Below, in pieces: positions 8,108 to 18,101 of a stretch of 64,000 nucleotides of DNA. The stretch's first letter is position 1. Each line of letters starts with the position of its first letter. The notes under the pieces were generated by a model. The model saw only the letters and a program-made list of their open reading frames with translations. It was not told the DNA's origin and did no database searches. The position numbers and the translations under genes are program-made. Origin of the DNA: JBCDCY01 sp039180875 (lineage in GTDB: Bacteria > Pseudomonadota > Alphaproteobacteria > Rhodobacterales > Rhodobacteraceae); the NCBI GenBank assembly GCA_039180875.1, contig JBCDCY010000004.1:248001-312000 (forward strand), read 5' to 3'.

Positions 8108-9581
8108 GGCGGGCAGCAGACGCCGGCCTTGGATCGAGGCCGGCCTCGCGCTGCTGCTGACTGGCGCGGCGATTTGGCAGATCTTGGCAATGCAAGGCGT
8201 TGCCTTCCGGCTCGATGATGCCTGGATCGTGCTCTTGAACGCCAAGGCGCTGTGGGAGGGTGATCAGAGCTTCGCCGGCCTGCCGCCGCTGCACGGCTCG
8301 ACCAGCCTCCTGCACACCCTCGCGGTAGCGGCACTCCGTCCGGTCCTCGGCGGGCCGCTGGCGCTCTGGCTGCTCTCGTGGCTCGCGCTCTTCGTTGCGG
8401 GGCTTGGCGCGATGCGGCTGGTGCGCGATCTGGGCGGGGGAGAGCTCGCGGCCGCGGGCTTGGCGCTAGCCGCTGTGACCACCGGCGGGATCTTCGACGT
8501 GCTCTTGAACGGTCTCGAGACAGGCTGGGCGATCGCTGCGGTCCTCTGGGCCCTGCTGCTTGCCCGGCGCGACCCGTTAGGCTTGGGGACGGCGGTGCTG
8601 CTCGGCGCCCTGCCGTTCGTGCGGCCGGAGCTTGGGTTGCTGAGCCTTGTCCTCGGCCTCTATGGGCTTAGGTCGGCGTGGATCGCAGGCGAATGGTGGC
8701 GTGGCCTGCCGGCCGGCGCGCGCGCGCTCACCACAGCGCTGGCGCTCCTTGCGTTGCAAGTCCTACTGTCGGGCGAGCCGCTACCTTCGACTGGCGGAGC
8801 CAAGGCGGCGTTTTTCTCCCAGCCCGGGCTGTCACCCACGGCGTGGATACCGGTCTTCTTCTACGACGTCGGATACTTTTTAGGTGCTGTCGGTGTCGTC
8901 GGTGTTGCAGCACTCCTGCCGATCGATCCGGTGACCCGGATCGGTGTCGCCTTCTCCGTCCTCCTCCTCATCGCATTCGGCGTGCTCTACCCGACGATCG
9001 CCGGCCAGAACTTCGGGCGTTATTTCTATCCGATTCTCGGTGCGGGGATCTTTGCGCTCGGCCTGCTCCTCGGCCACCCGTCGCGCCGCGGCCGGACCAT
9101 CGGTGCGACGCTTCTTCTCGTCGTGTTGGCAACGAACCTCTGGACCATGGTGCGCGACGCGCCCGAGTCCGTCGCTTTGGCGGCTGGAAAGCGGGACGGC
9201 ATGGCGGCGGTATCAGCCTGGCTCGAGACGCATCTGCCCCCTGGCCAGCCGCTGATGCTGCACGACATCGGCTACGTCGCCTGGGCGACGGAACGCCCGC
9301 TGATCGACGTGGTGGGCTTGAAGACCCCGGCTGCGCGGGAGGCGCATCGCCGCCATGCCGGGCTCGGTACGGCGGGTCAGCTCAGCGCCGTCCTCGACAG
9401 CCTGGCCTGGGCCGAAGGCGGCTGCTTCGTGATGATCTCAAACGGCTTCGATCGACGCGGCCTGATGCGCGGGGCCCTGCCGTCCAAGGGTTGGAGCCTT
9501 ACCCTGGTCGAGGCCGACGGCGGGCCGCCCGGCTACCGCGTCTGGGCCCTGACCGACCCCGACGGGCGTCGCTGCGACTAA
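8088..9581 (+). CDS. Polytopic membrane protein, GT-C glycosyltransferase-like
   Basis: A protein of about 497 residues with roughly ten hydrophobic segments. After the first membrane segment there is an acidic pair in RLDDAWIVLLNAKAL, as in the first luminal loop of GT-C glycosyltransferases, and the soluble C-terminal part contains HDIGYVAWATERPLIDVVGL, a motif frequent in that superfamily. It would transfer a sugar from a polyprenyl-phosphate donor on the periplasmic side. The start is uncertain: TTG 8088 lies 20 bases inside the RidA gene and no ATG or GTG nearby is better. The coding sequence is less GC-extreme than its neighbours in the middle. Sugar and acceptor are unknown. Confidence 0.6.
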   Translation: MSQARTEAGSRRRPWIEAGLALLLTGAAIWQILAMQGVAFRLDDAWIVLLNAKALWEGDQSFAGLPPLHGSTSLLHTLAVAALRPVLGGPLALWLLSWLALFVAGLGAMRLVRDLGGGELAAAGLALAAVTTGGIFDVLLNGLETGWAIAAVLWALLLARRDPLGLGTAVLLGALPFVRPELGLLSLVLGLYGLRSAWIAGEWWRGLPAGARALTTALALLALQVLLSGEPLPSTGGAKAAFFSQPGLSPTAWIPVFFYDVGYFLGAVGVVGVAALLPIDPVTRIGVAFSVLLLIAFGVLYPTIAGQNFGRYFYPILGAGIFALGLLLGHPSRRGRTIGATLLLVVLATNLWTMVRDAPESVALAAGKRDGMAAVSAWLETHLPPGQPLMLHDIGYVAWATERPLIDVVGLKTPAAREAHRRHAGLGTAGQLSAVLDSLAWAEGGCFVMISNGFDRRGLMRGALPSKGWSLTLVEADGGPPGYRVWALTDPDGRRCD

Positions 9582-9646
9582 GGCTGCTTGACCGTCCCGC
9601 CGGGCTGCATATCCTCGGACGACACTTCAGGCGCAAGAGGTTCCAG

Positions 9647-11293
<1,647 letters not shown>

Positions 11294-11324
11294 GGCGAGC
11301 GCCGTTCCGGCAAACGCATGTCGT

Positions 11325-11379
11325 ATCGGGAATTGCGCTCACGATCGGCCCCTTGCCGGTCGTGAGCGCGCTTCCCGAT
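11325..11379. terminator. Large bidirectional hairpin between convergent genes
   Basis: Two 24-base arms (11325-11348 and 11356-11379) flank a 7-base loop. They pair except for a two-base mismatch and one G-T wobble; the perfect inner run is GCGCTCACGA. It lies between the GH13 gene and the convergent nucleotidyltransferase gene, 32 and 19 bases from their stop codons, so it probably terminates transcription from both sides. There is no obvious T-tract. It could equally be a copy of a dispersed palindromic repeat. Confidence 0.6.
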
Positions 11380-11397
11380 GCCGCTTGGTGGGCGGCG

Positions 11398-12153
11398 CTA
11401 GGGAGGGTCGGCGCCGAGCGTCCGCCGGGCGAAGGCGAGATGGTCCGGGCGGTCGACGTCGTGGGCCGCCAGCGGATCGTCGAGCTCCACCGTGCCGACC
11501 GCGACGCCGGCCTTCCGGGCGATCGCGGCCTCCCCCTCCGCCCGGCTGATCCGCCCGGTGAGCAGCCGGGCGGCGAAGAGCGGGCCGATGGCGAGGGCGA
11601 GGGAGAGCGGGCGCTTGCGCAGCGCCTCGAGCCGCCGCCAGGTCGCGACCGCTGCTTGGGCCTCAACCCGGGTGAGGGCGAAAAGGTTGCAGCCCGTGAC
11701 CGCCCCGTCGCGAAACCGCATCATCGTGCGCTGGGGGGCGCCCGGGGCCGCAGCTGCCGTCGCCGCCCGCGCGACGCCCGCCACGGCCGCTGCGCCATGG
11801 CCCTCGGCCGCCTGCAGGAACGACGCCACGGTCTCGGCCCGCAACATCGGATGATCGGCGGTGGTGACGAGGAGCGGTGCGCCGAGGGCTGCGAAGGCCG
11901 CCCCGACGCTCTCGGACGGGCCGGCGGCCGCGTCGAGGCGCTGCCACGGGCCGGGCGGCAGCGCCGGCGCGCCAGGGCCGATCGAGACGGCGATGTGCTC
12001 GATGGCCGGCACCCGGGCCAATGTCTCCAACACATGGGCGATCATCGGCCGCCCGGCGATCTCGACGAAGGCCTTAGAGGAGGCGCCCTCGCTGGCGGCG
12101 AGCGGGTCGCCCTCCGGCCGCTCTCCGGCCAGGACCAGGGCTCGCCAGGGCAT
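11398..12153 (-). CDS. MobA-like nucleotidyltransferase of the sphingolipid locus
   Basis: A 251-residue NTP-transferase-like protein. It begins ALVLAGERPEGDPLA and continues SKAFVEIAGRPMIAHVLETL, the pattern of the MobA/GT-A nucleotidyltransferase superfamily, but the usual GGxSxRMG loop is replaced by a longer ERPEGDPLAASEGAS loop. LVTTADHPML (near residue 95) is the metal-binding region. It would activate a phosphorylated alcohol or sugar with NTP. It is the last gene of the left operon and overlaps the acyltransferase stop by one base. Context suggests a role in making a lipid headgroup precursor; a molybdenum-cofactor role is unlikely here. Confidence 0.6.
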   Translation of the reverse strand: MPWRALVLAGERPEGDPLAASEGASSKAFVEIAGRPMIAHVLETLARVPAIEHIAVSIGPGAPALPPGPWQRLDAAAGPSESVGAAFAALGAPLLVTTADHPMLRAETVASFLQAAEGHGAAAVAGVARAATAAAAPGAPQRTMMRFRDGAVTGCNLFALTRVEAQAAVATWRRLEALRKRPLSLALAIGPLFAARLLTGRISRAEGEAAIARKAGVAVGTVELDDPLAAHDVDRPDHLAFARRTLGADPP

Positions 12154-13277
12154 CAGAGCGTCTTCTCGTAGAGCCTCATGCGCTTGGCCTCCTGCCCGCC
12201 GATGCGCTCGATGATGCGGCGGACGGCGGCGTTCTCCTCCAGGATCCAGCCCATCTCCACCGTGGTCATGCCCCGGGCCCGGGCCCGGGGGGCGAGGGCG
12301 GCGATCATCGCCTCGGGCAGGAAGCTGCCGAGGGCCGTGGCCTGCACCTCACCCAGCACGCCCATCAGCGGCACCCGGCCGGAGCGGATGCGCTTGCCGA
12401 GCACCATCCAGGCGAGCCGCGCCCAGCCGAAGGGCAGGAGGCGCCCGTTCATGCCGGCCAGTGCCTCATTGACGTTGGGCAAGAGCACGATGAAGGCGAC
12501 CGCCCGGCCGTCGAGCTCGGCGATCCGCACGAGCTCGGGGTCGATGATCGGGCGGAGCTTGCGCGCCATCGCCGCCATCTCGGCCGTGGTGAGCGCGATG
12601 AAGCCGAAATTGTCGGCCCAGGCGTCGTTGAAGATCGTGCAGACCCGGCGCACCTCGGCCTCGAAGTCCCGCATGTTGAGGGGGCGGAGCTTGATGCCGC
12701 CGGGCGGCCGCTCGGCCAGCTTGGCGATGGTCGGCGGCAGGCCGCCCGCGACGTCGAGGCGGTAGGACAGCAGATCGCGGACCGGGGCGTAGCCCGCCCC
12801 TTCGACGAGCGCTGCCAGGAAGGGCGGATTGTGCGGCATCAGGGTGAAGGGCGGGCTGTCGAAGCCGTCGACCAGCAGGCCGCATTCCTCGTTGATCGAA
12901 AGGTCGAAGGGCCCCCGCACCCGCCCCACGCCGCGCTCGGCCAGCCAGGCCTCCGCCGCCTGGAAGAGGGCCGCGGCGACGGCCGGATCATCCTCCATCG
13001 CCACCATGCCGAAACTGCCGAGGCGGAGGCCATCGTCCTCCCCCGCCAGGCGGTCGACCTGGGCGCTGATCCGGCCCACCGGCCGGCTGCCGCGCCAGGC
13101 GATCCAGAAGGCGCCCTCGGCATGCTCGAAGAACGGGTTGCGCTTGGGGTCGATCAGCTCCAGCCGGTCGAGGTGCAGGGGCTCGACCCAATGGGGATCG
13201 TTCTCGGCGATGCGCCCGGGAATGGCAACGAAGGTGCGCTTCTCGACGCGGCTGACGGCGGGGCGGACCTCGATCAT
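12153..13277 (-). CDS. GNAT-superfamily acyltransferase, candidate bacterial ceramide synthase
   Basis: A 374-residue protein with two GNAT-like halves. Diagnostic text includes DPHWVEPLHLDRLELIDP (near residue 30), PFFEHAEGAFWIAWR (near 48) and GRISAQVDRL (near 70), a pattern I associate with the GNAT-type protein that N-acylates the long-chain base in Caulobacter (bCerS). That reaction would join fatty acyl-CoA to the amino group of 3-oxosphinganine or sphinganine. It overlaps the CDP-alcohol phosphotransferase gene by four bases (ATGA). The linkage to serine palmitoyltransferase 9 kb away supports the call, but the family is recognised by pattern, not by alignment, so the exact reaction is inferred. 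Confidence 0.6.
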   Translation of the reverse strand: MIEVRPAVSRVEKRTFVAIPGRIAENDPHWVEPLHLDRLELIDPKRNPFFEHAEGAFWIAWRGSRPVGRISAQVDRLAGEDDGLRLGSFGMVAMEDDPAVAAALFQAAEAWLAERGVGRVRGPFDLSINEECGLLVDGFDSPPFTLMPHNPPFLAALVEGAGYAPVRDLLSYRLDVAGGLPPTIAKLAERPPGGIKLRPLNMRDFEAEVRRVCTIFNDAWADNFGFIALTTAEMAAMARKLRPIIDPELVRIAELDGRAVAFIVLLPNVNEALAGMNGRLLPFGWARLAWMVLGKRIRSGRVPLMGVLGEVQATALGSFLPEAMIAALAPRARARGMTTVEMGWILEENAAVRRIIERIGGQEAKRMRLYEKTL

Positions 13278-14434
13278 GCCATTTGCCGCCCGCGGGGATA
13301 GAGGATCGCCGTGCGCAGCCCGTGCCAGAGAAAGGTCGCCATCTGCCAGCCGACGACCAGGGCAAAGGCGAGGGCATCGAGGCCGAGGATCAAGCCCACC
13401 GTCAGGATCAGCAGGTTGATATTGCGCCGGGAGATGAAGGCCCGCACCTGCCCGTCGAGCCGGGTCATGGCATGGAGGCCGCGGCCGAAGCGCGCCTTCG
13501 CCACCATCAGCACCAAGCGGTCGGCGATGTAGACCCCAGTCATCGCCCAGGCCGCCGGCCACAGCCAGTCCGGCCCGCCGAGCAGCGCCAAACCGTGGGC
13601 CCAGGCGAGCCACCAGAACGGCGGATGCACGATGTCGAGCCCGTGGTCGAGCACGTTGCCAAGGGGGCTGTCGGAGAGCGTCACCCTCGCCAGCTTGCCG
13701 TCCACGCTGTCGAGCACCGCCATGGCGTAGGCGGCGAGCAGCCCGGCGGCGAGCTGCCCTTGCCAGAAGAGGATCGCCGCCAGGACCGTCAGCAGGATCG
13801 ACAGGACGGTCACCGCATTGGGCGAGATCCCCCGGGCCGCGCACCAGCGGGTGATCGGCCAGACGAGCGGCGGAAAGACATGGGAGGTGAGGATGTCGGT
13901 CGAGCCCTTGTAGTTGGCGAAGAACATCCAGCGCTCCGCCCGTTCTGCCGCCGCTACGTCCCGCGGGCGCAGGATCCAGTAGGGCAGATCGCGACGCAAG
14001 ACGCCGATGAAGCCGTCGAAGTCCTGATCGGCGAGCCTTGAGACGCCGGCCGCGATCAGCGCATCCGCCAGGGTCGGCAGATCAGCGGCCGGCGGCAAGG
14101 TCGTGCCTGGCAGGAGGCGGAGGGCGGTGCCCTCCTCCGTCCGTGCCACACGCGATCCGCCGCCCCGGGCCAGGGTGCTGAGAAGGCGGGGATCGGTCGC
14201 CGCTCCCTCCTCGATCGCAAGGATCGGGCCGTTCGCTTCTTCCAGCGCCCGGGCAAGGCGATCCGACAGGGCGCCATCGCCCGCCTCGGAGCGGATCACG
14301 GGGACCATCGCCAGGCCGGCGCGGCGGAGCGTGCGCGCTACCCGCTCCCCCGGCGCCAGACCGAAGAGCGCCGGCGCATCCGCCTGCGCATCGACCCAGA
14401 TGGCCGCCGGGGCTGCCGTGGACGGATCCGCCAT
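13274..14434 (-). CDS. CDP-alcohol phosphotransferase with N-terminal nucleotidyltransferase-like extension
   Basis: A 386-residue protein. The C-terminal membrane domain (from about residue 195) carries the full CDP-alcohol phosphotransferase signature, with DSVDGKLARVTL and then GNVLDHGLDIVHPP. The first 140 residues are soluble; the stretch LFGLAPGERVARTLRRAGL recalls an NTP-transferase domain that has lost its catalytic loop. That two-domain plan recalls archaeal inositol-phosphate cytidylyltransferase/di-inositol-phosphate synthases. It would move a phospho-group from a CDP-activated molecule to an alcohol in the inner membrane. It is paralogous to the protein encoded at 18102-19169. It sits four bases from lptG and overlaps the acyltransferase gene. 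Confidence 0.8.
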   Translation of the reverse strand: MADPSTAAPAAIWVDAQADAPALFGLAPGERVARTLRRAGLAMVPVIRSEAGDGALSDRLARALEEANGPILAIEEGAATDPRLLSTLARGGGSRVARTEEGTALRLLPGTTLPPAADLPTLADALIAAGVSRLADQDFDGFIGVLRRDLPYWILRPRDVAAAERAERWMFFANYKGSTDILTSHVFPPLVWPITRWCAARGISPNAVTVLSILLTVLAAILFWQGQLAAGLLAAYAMAVLDSVDGKLARVTLSDSPLGNVLDHGLDIVHPPFWWLAWAHGLALLGGPDWLWPAAWAMTGVYIADRLVLMVAKARFGRGLHAMTRLDGQVRAFISRRNINLLILTVGLILGLDALAFALVVGWQMATFLWHGLRTAILYPRGRQMA

Positions 14435-14438
14435 CGTC

Positions 14439-15506
14439 TCAGCCCTCGGCGCGTAGAATGGACCACAGGCCGAGGAGGAGCGCCGCGCCCGCCGGCACCC
14501 AGGCCGCCAAAGCGGGCGCGATCAGCCCTTTCTCGCTGAGGGAGGCGACCAATCCCTCCCCCACCACGAAGGCCAGCCCTAGAAGCGCGGCGATGGCCGC
14601 CGTCTGCGCCAACGCGCCCGTGCCGCGGCCGGAGCCGAGCACCACGGGGGAGGCGAGCAGGATCAGCAGGCTCGGCATCGCGACGAGGGAAAAGGTCCGC
14701 GCCGCCCGCGCCTCGTAAAAACTGCGGGGCCGGGTCATCACCCGCTCCCCGGCGAGGGCCGAGGCGACCTCCGCCCCGCTCGGCACCTGCCGGCGGCGGG
14801 CGAGGGTGCGCACATCCTCCGGCACCAGGGTGGAGGGCCAGTCGAGCACCGCCGCGCGGGTGGCGATACCGGTGCTTGTCTCGGTCTCCACCGCGTCGGC
14901 CAGGCGCCAGGTCCCATCCTCGTGGCGCGCCTCACGCGCGTCGATCCGGCGGGTGAGGCCGCCCGCCGCGTCGAGGTCGAAGACCGTGACCGCGGCCAAC
15001 CGGGTGCCGTCCTCTGCCACCGGGGCGGCGCGGAGCACCCAGTCGGGCGTGCGGAGCCAGACCGTGGCCCGCTCCGCCGCCTCCTCCCCCATCGCCACAA
15101 ACTCCGCCGCCCGGGCCGCCTCGGCCGCCGGCAGACCCCAATCGTCGAGCAGGTGCAGCGCCGCGCCCAGGATCAGGCCGAGGGGCAAGAGCGCCGCGAA
15201 GATCCTGAGCGTGCTCAGCCCCGCGGCGCGCAGGATCACCGCCTCCCCCCGCCGCGCCAGCATGGCAAAGCCGAGGATCGCGCCGGCGAGCAGGGCGATC
15301 GGCGCCACGGTGTGCACGATGCCCGGCAGGGTGAGCACTGCATAGTAGGTCAGCGCTCCCGGTCCGCCATGGGCGAGCAGCGCCGGCGCCTCCTCCCGCA
15401 ACTCGATCGCCAGGGCGAGGAGGGAGAGGGCGGCGAGCGCCACCAGGATGCCCCGCCCGATCACCCGGCTGAGGTAGAGCGTGAGCGTCAGGGAGAAGGC
15501 CCGCAT
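14439..15506 (-). CDS. lptG: LptG-type permease (LPS-export ABC transporter family)
   Basis: A 355-residue YjgQ/LptG-family permease. There are membrane segments near the N-terminus (SRVIGRGILVALAALSLLAL), around residues 55-110, and three at the C-terminus, with a large periplasmic beta-jellyroll-like region between (about 120-260). LptFG form the transmembrane part of the LptB2FG complex that extracts lipopolysaccharide from the inner membrane. The gene follows lptF by three bases. Neither lptD nor lptA/B/C is next to it; instead it lies among sphingolipid genes, so it may be a dedicated exporter for a ceramide lipid. Whether another lptFG pair exists in the genome decides this. Confidence 0.8.
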   Translation of the reverse strand: MRAFSLTLTLYLSRVIGRGILVALAALSLLALAIELREEAPALLAHGGPGALTYYAVLTLPGIVHTVAPIALLAGAILGFAMLARRGEAVILRAAGLSTLRIFAALLPLGLILGAALHLLDDWGLPAAEAARAAEFVAMGEEAAERATVWLRTPDWVLRAAPVAEDGTRLAAVTVFDLDAAGGLTRRIDAREARHEDGTWRLADAVETETSTGIATRAAVLDWPSTLVPEDVRTLARRRQVPSGAEVASALAGERVMTRPRSFYEARAARTFSLVAMPSLLILLASPVVLGSGRGTGALAQTAAIAALLGLAFVVGEGLVASLSEKGLIAPALAAWVPAGAALLLGLWSILRAEG

Positions 15507-15509
15507 CCC

Positions 15510-16667
15510 CTAGCGCTCCCGCAATTGCGGTGCGGCGGCCTGCCGGGTGCGGAAGGGACGGCCGAGCGCGGGGGTGCTGCCCTGGCTCGGCGTCATGGCG
15601 TAGAACCAGAGGGCGATCAGGAAGACCACGGCCGTGGTGCCCCAGATCGCACCGGCGGCCGGCACCCGGCCCGCCGCCCCAAGCTCCTGCGCCAGGAGGA
15701 GCGCGTGGTGGTAGAGCATCAGCCCCGTGAGCGCGATCACCACCCGCGGCCAGACCGTCGTGCGCTTGCGCAACAGCCCGAGGGGCACCATGGCCAGCGC
15801 AATCGAGACCAGGGAAAAGGCCCGGGCGAGCCGGGCATGGAATTCCGCAGCGGCGGCGGGGTCGTCCAGGCGTTCGGAGAGTTCGGTCAGCGTCTGTTCG
15901 CGAAGCTGACCCCTTGGGCGGAAGCGGGTGTCGCGCTCGGTCAGTTGCCGGCTCAGCACCAATTCGTCGAAGCGCAGCACTCCCTGGGGCGTGAGGGAGA
16001 TGCCGTCCCGCAGCAAGAGGCGCACCACCCCGGTCTCGAGCTCCGGCGCGATGACGCCGCGGCTGGCGGTGATCACCGTCTCGCCCTCACGGCTCGACTG
16101 GACGACGAACACCTCCTCAAGCTGCACACCCTCGGCCGAGACCCGGGCGGCCGACAGCGCCAGGTCGTCGCCGAGGCGCACCACCTGGCCCTCGGGTAAG
16201 GTCCCGTTCCAGGCGGCGGTCAGCACCGCATGGCGGGCGTCGCGGTAGGCATAGCGCGCGTGGGGCTGGGCAAAGCCGAACAGGATGAGGCTGAGAACGG
16301 CCAAGAGAACGCCCGAGATCACGAAGCTGGCCGCGATCCGGCGGACCGACCAGCCCGCCCCCTCCAGCACGTCCAGTTCGTTGCTGGTGCTGAGGCTTGA
16401 GAGCGCCACCAGCAGGCCGAGCGCAAAGGCCGCCGGCAGGGCGAGGCCCAGATAGTGCGGCAAGAGCGCCGCCAGCATCGAGAGGAGGGGTGCGACCGGC
16501 GCACTTTCCGCCGTCACCAGGTCGAGCAGGCGGATCGAGCGCTCGGTCAACAAGGCGATGAGCGCGATGCAAAGCCCGAGCACCATGGGCTTGAGCGTGC
16601 GCTTGAAGAGGTAGCGGTCGATCCGCGCGGGGCCGCGATGCACGGCGCGCACGGTGGCTGCGCTCAT
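15510..16667 (-). CDS. lptF: LptF-type permease (LPS-export ABC transporter family)
   Basis: A 385-residue YjgP/LptF-family permease. It begins IDRYLFKRTLKPMVLGLCIAL, with further membrane segments near residues 70-130 and at the C-terminus and a large soluble middle part with GEEVFVVQSS-like beta strands. The coupling-helix region STSNELDVLEGAGWS (near residue 95) is characteristic of LptF/LptG. It overlaps the HIT gene by four bases (ATGA) and is immediately followed by lptG. As with LptG, the setting within a sphingolipid locus raises the possibility of a non-LPS cargo. Confidence 0.8.
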   Translation of the reverse strand: MSAATVRAVHRGPARIDRYLFKRTLKPMVLGLCIALIALLTERSIRLLDLVTAESAPVAPLLSMLAALLPHYLGLALPAAFALGLLVALSSLSTSNELDVLEGAGWSVRRIAASFVISGVLLAVLSLILFGFAQPHARYAYRDARHAVLTAAWNGTLPEGQVVRLGDDLALSAARVSAEGVQLEEVFVVQSSREGETVITASRGVIAPELETGVVRLLLRDGISLTPQGVLRFDELVLSRQLTERDTRFRPRGQLREQTLTELSERLDDPAAAAEFHARLARAFSLVSIALAMVPLGLLRKRTTVWPRVVIALTGLMLYHHALLLAQELGAAGRVPAAGAIWGTTAVVFLIALWFYAMTPSQGSTPALGRPFRTRQAAAPQLRER

Positions 16668-17098
16668 AGCCCGTCCCAGGCGCTGGCCAGGCGGGTGGCG
16701 GTCTCGGCGATCTCGTCGGCCGAGAGGGTCACCCCGCTCGCCAGCTGCGGCGGCCCGGGCCAGCCGGTATCGGGCAGGTCGTGGCCCGCGATGCTGCGGC
16801 TGCCGTCATAGCGGGGCAGCACGTGGAAGTGCACGTCGGGGTCGACCATCATCAGCATCAGCCAGTTGATGCGTTCGTACTGCACTTCGGTCCGGAGCAG
16901 GGCCTCGACCCGCGCGGTGACGCTCGCGAGCTCGGCAAAGGCGGCCGGGCTGACGGCGCCGAAGGCCGTCACCGGTTCGGTGCAGATCACCACCAGGCTG
17001 CCGGCCACAGGCTGGGCCGGGCGGAGCGCCACCACCCAATGATCCAGGGCCGCGACGCGGGAGGACGGCCAGCCAAATGTCTCCATCGTCGCGTTCAT
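16664..17098 (-). CDS. HIT-family nucleotide hydrolase/transferase
   Basis: A protein of about 144 residues with the histidine triad HFHVLPRY near residue 93 (the first position of the usual HxHxH is preceded by V, giving VHFHVLPRY). HIT proteins hydrolyse or transfer nucleoside monophosphates from dinucleotides, AMP-conjugates or CDP compounds. ATG 17098 is chosen; ATG 17086 four codons later is possible. The gene is coupled to lptF by an ATGA overlap. In a locus with several nucleotidyltransferases it might clear misused nucleotide-activated intermediates; that is a guess from context. Confidence 0.8.
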   Translation of the reverse strand: MNATMETFGWPSSRVAALDHWVVALRPAQPVAGSLVVICTEPVTAFGAVSPAAFAELASVTARVEALLRTEVQYERINWLMLMMVDPDVHFHVLPRYDGSRSIAGHDLPDTGWPGPPQLASGVTLSADEIAETATRLASAWDGL

Positions 17099-17170
17099 CG
17101 TCGCCCTCGGCCTGGGATGGAGCGGCAGCCTATTGCCTCGCGCCAGCACTGTCCAACGGTGGGAGGGGGC

Positions 17171-18019
17171 TCAGAGCGCATGGGTTTCGGTCGGCCCGGG
17201 GGTGAAGCGGCCGTCGGGGCCGATGCGGCGGAGCGTGACGGCGGCCTGCCAGGCGCCTTGGCTGCCCGTGATGGCGATGGCGTACCAGCCGGCGGGCTCG
17301 ACGCCGCTTTTGGGATCGGCCGCGGCCGAGGGGGCGCCGAGGGCGAGGATGCCGGCCGCGCCGATCCGCCCCTGCTCCGCCCGGTGGTTGTGGCCGTAGA
17401 GCACGAGCTCCGCCCCGGCGCGGGAGAGCGCCGCCAGCAGCGCATGGCGATCGCCGAGGGCCCGGCGCCGGCTCGTGGTCGCCCCGGGCGGATGGTGCAC
17501 CAGCACGACGCGGCAGAGCCCATCGGCCCCGGTCTCGGCCAGCATCCGCTCCGCCGCCGCGATCTGTGCGGCGCCAAGCCGCCCGGTGGCCAGCAGCGGC
17601 AGCGTCGGCACCGCGCTCGACAGCCCGATCAGGGCCAGGGGACCGACACGCCGGCACCAGGGATAGGGCGGCGCGCTGAGACCGAGCGTGGCGCCCCCCG
17701 CCTCCCAGGTCCCAGGCGCCAGGGCATCGTGATTGCCGGGTACGATTGCGAGCGGGGCGTCGCCGAGCGCCGACAGCCACGCCTTCGCCGCCTGGAACTC
17801 AGCCGGCAGGCCGGCATTGGCGAGGTCCCCGGTGACGAGCAGATGATCGGGCGCCGCCGCCGCGATGTCGGCCGCGGTCAATGCCGCGATCTCGGCCCGA
17901 AAGATGTGGCGGCGATGGCGCTGCCAGCGGGCCAGCGCCAGGCGCTGCTTCAGCGTGAGCGGCCCGGCCACCGCCCCCTCGGGCCCGAGATGGGGATCGC
18001 TGACATGGGCGAGCGTCAC
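17171..18019 (-). CDS. Calcineurin-like metallophosphoesterase
   Basis: A protein of about 282 residues with all five metal-binding motifs of the family: HVSDPHLGP, LVTGDLANAG, VPGNHDAL, VLVHHPPG and LYGHNHRAEQG. There is no signal peptide. GTG 18019 is chosen, giving the usual short N-terminus before HVSDPHL; an ATG at 18103 would extend it by 28 poor residues and overlap the start of the divergent gene. Related enzymes hydrolyse phosphomonoesters or pyrophosphates such as UDP-diacylglucosamine. Lying between lptF/G genes and the phosphotransferase operon, it could dephosphorylate a lipid headgroup intermediate. Confidence 0.8.
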   Translation of the reverse strand: MTLAHVSDPHLGPEGAVAGPLTLKQRLALARWQRHRRHIFRAEIAALTAADIAAAAPDHLLVTGDLANAGLPAEFQAAKAWLSALGDAPLAIVPGNHDALAPGTWEAGGATLGLSAPPYPWCRRVGPLALIGLSSAVPTLPLLATGRLGAAQIAAAERMLAETGADGLCRVVLVHHPPGATTSRRRALGDRHALLAALSRAGAELVLYGHNHRAEQGRIGAAGILALGAPSAAADPKSGVEPAGWYAIAITGSQGAWQAAVTLRRIGPDGRFTPGPTETHAL

Positions 18020-18101
18020 GGCAGGCGATGCGATGGTCCGGCCCCCTCGGCGCGCAGGTATTGCGGTTGCGGGACCGGGATCATGGGCGGTATCTGACGA
18101 C

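Noticed and set aside
11398..12153. Molybdenum cofactor guanylyltransferase (MobA) as a literal function
   Set aside because: The nucleotide-binding loop is altered and the operon holds lipid genes, with no molybdopterin genes nearby.
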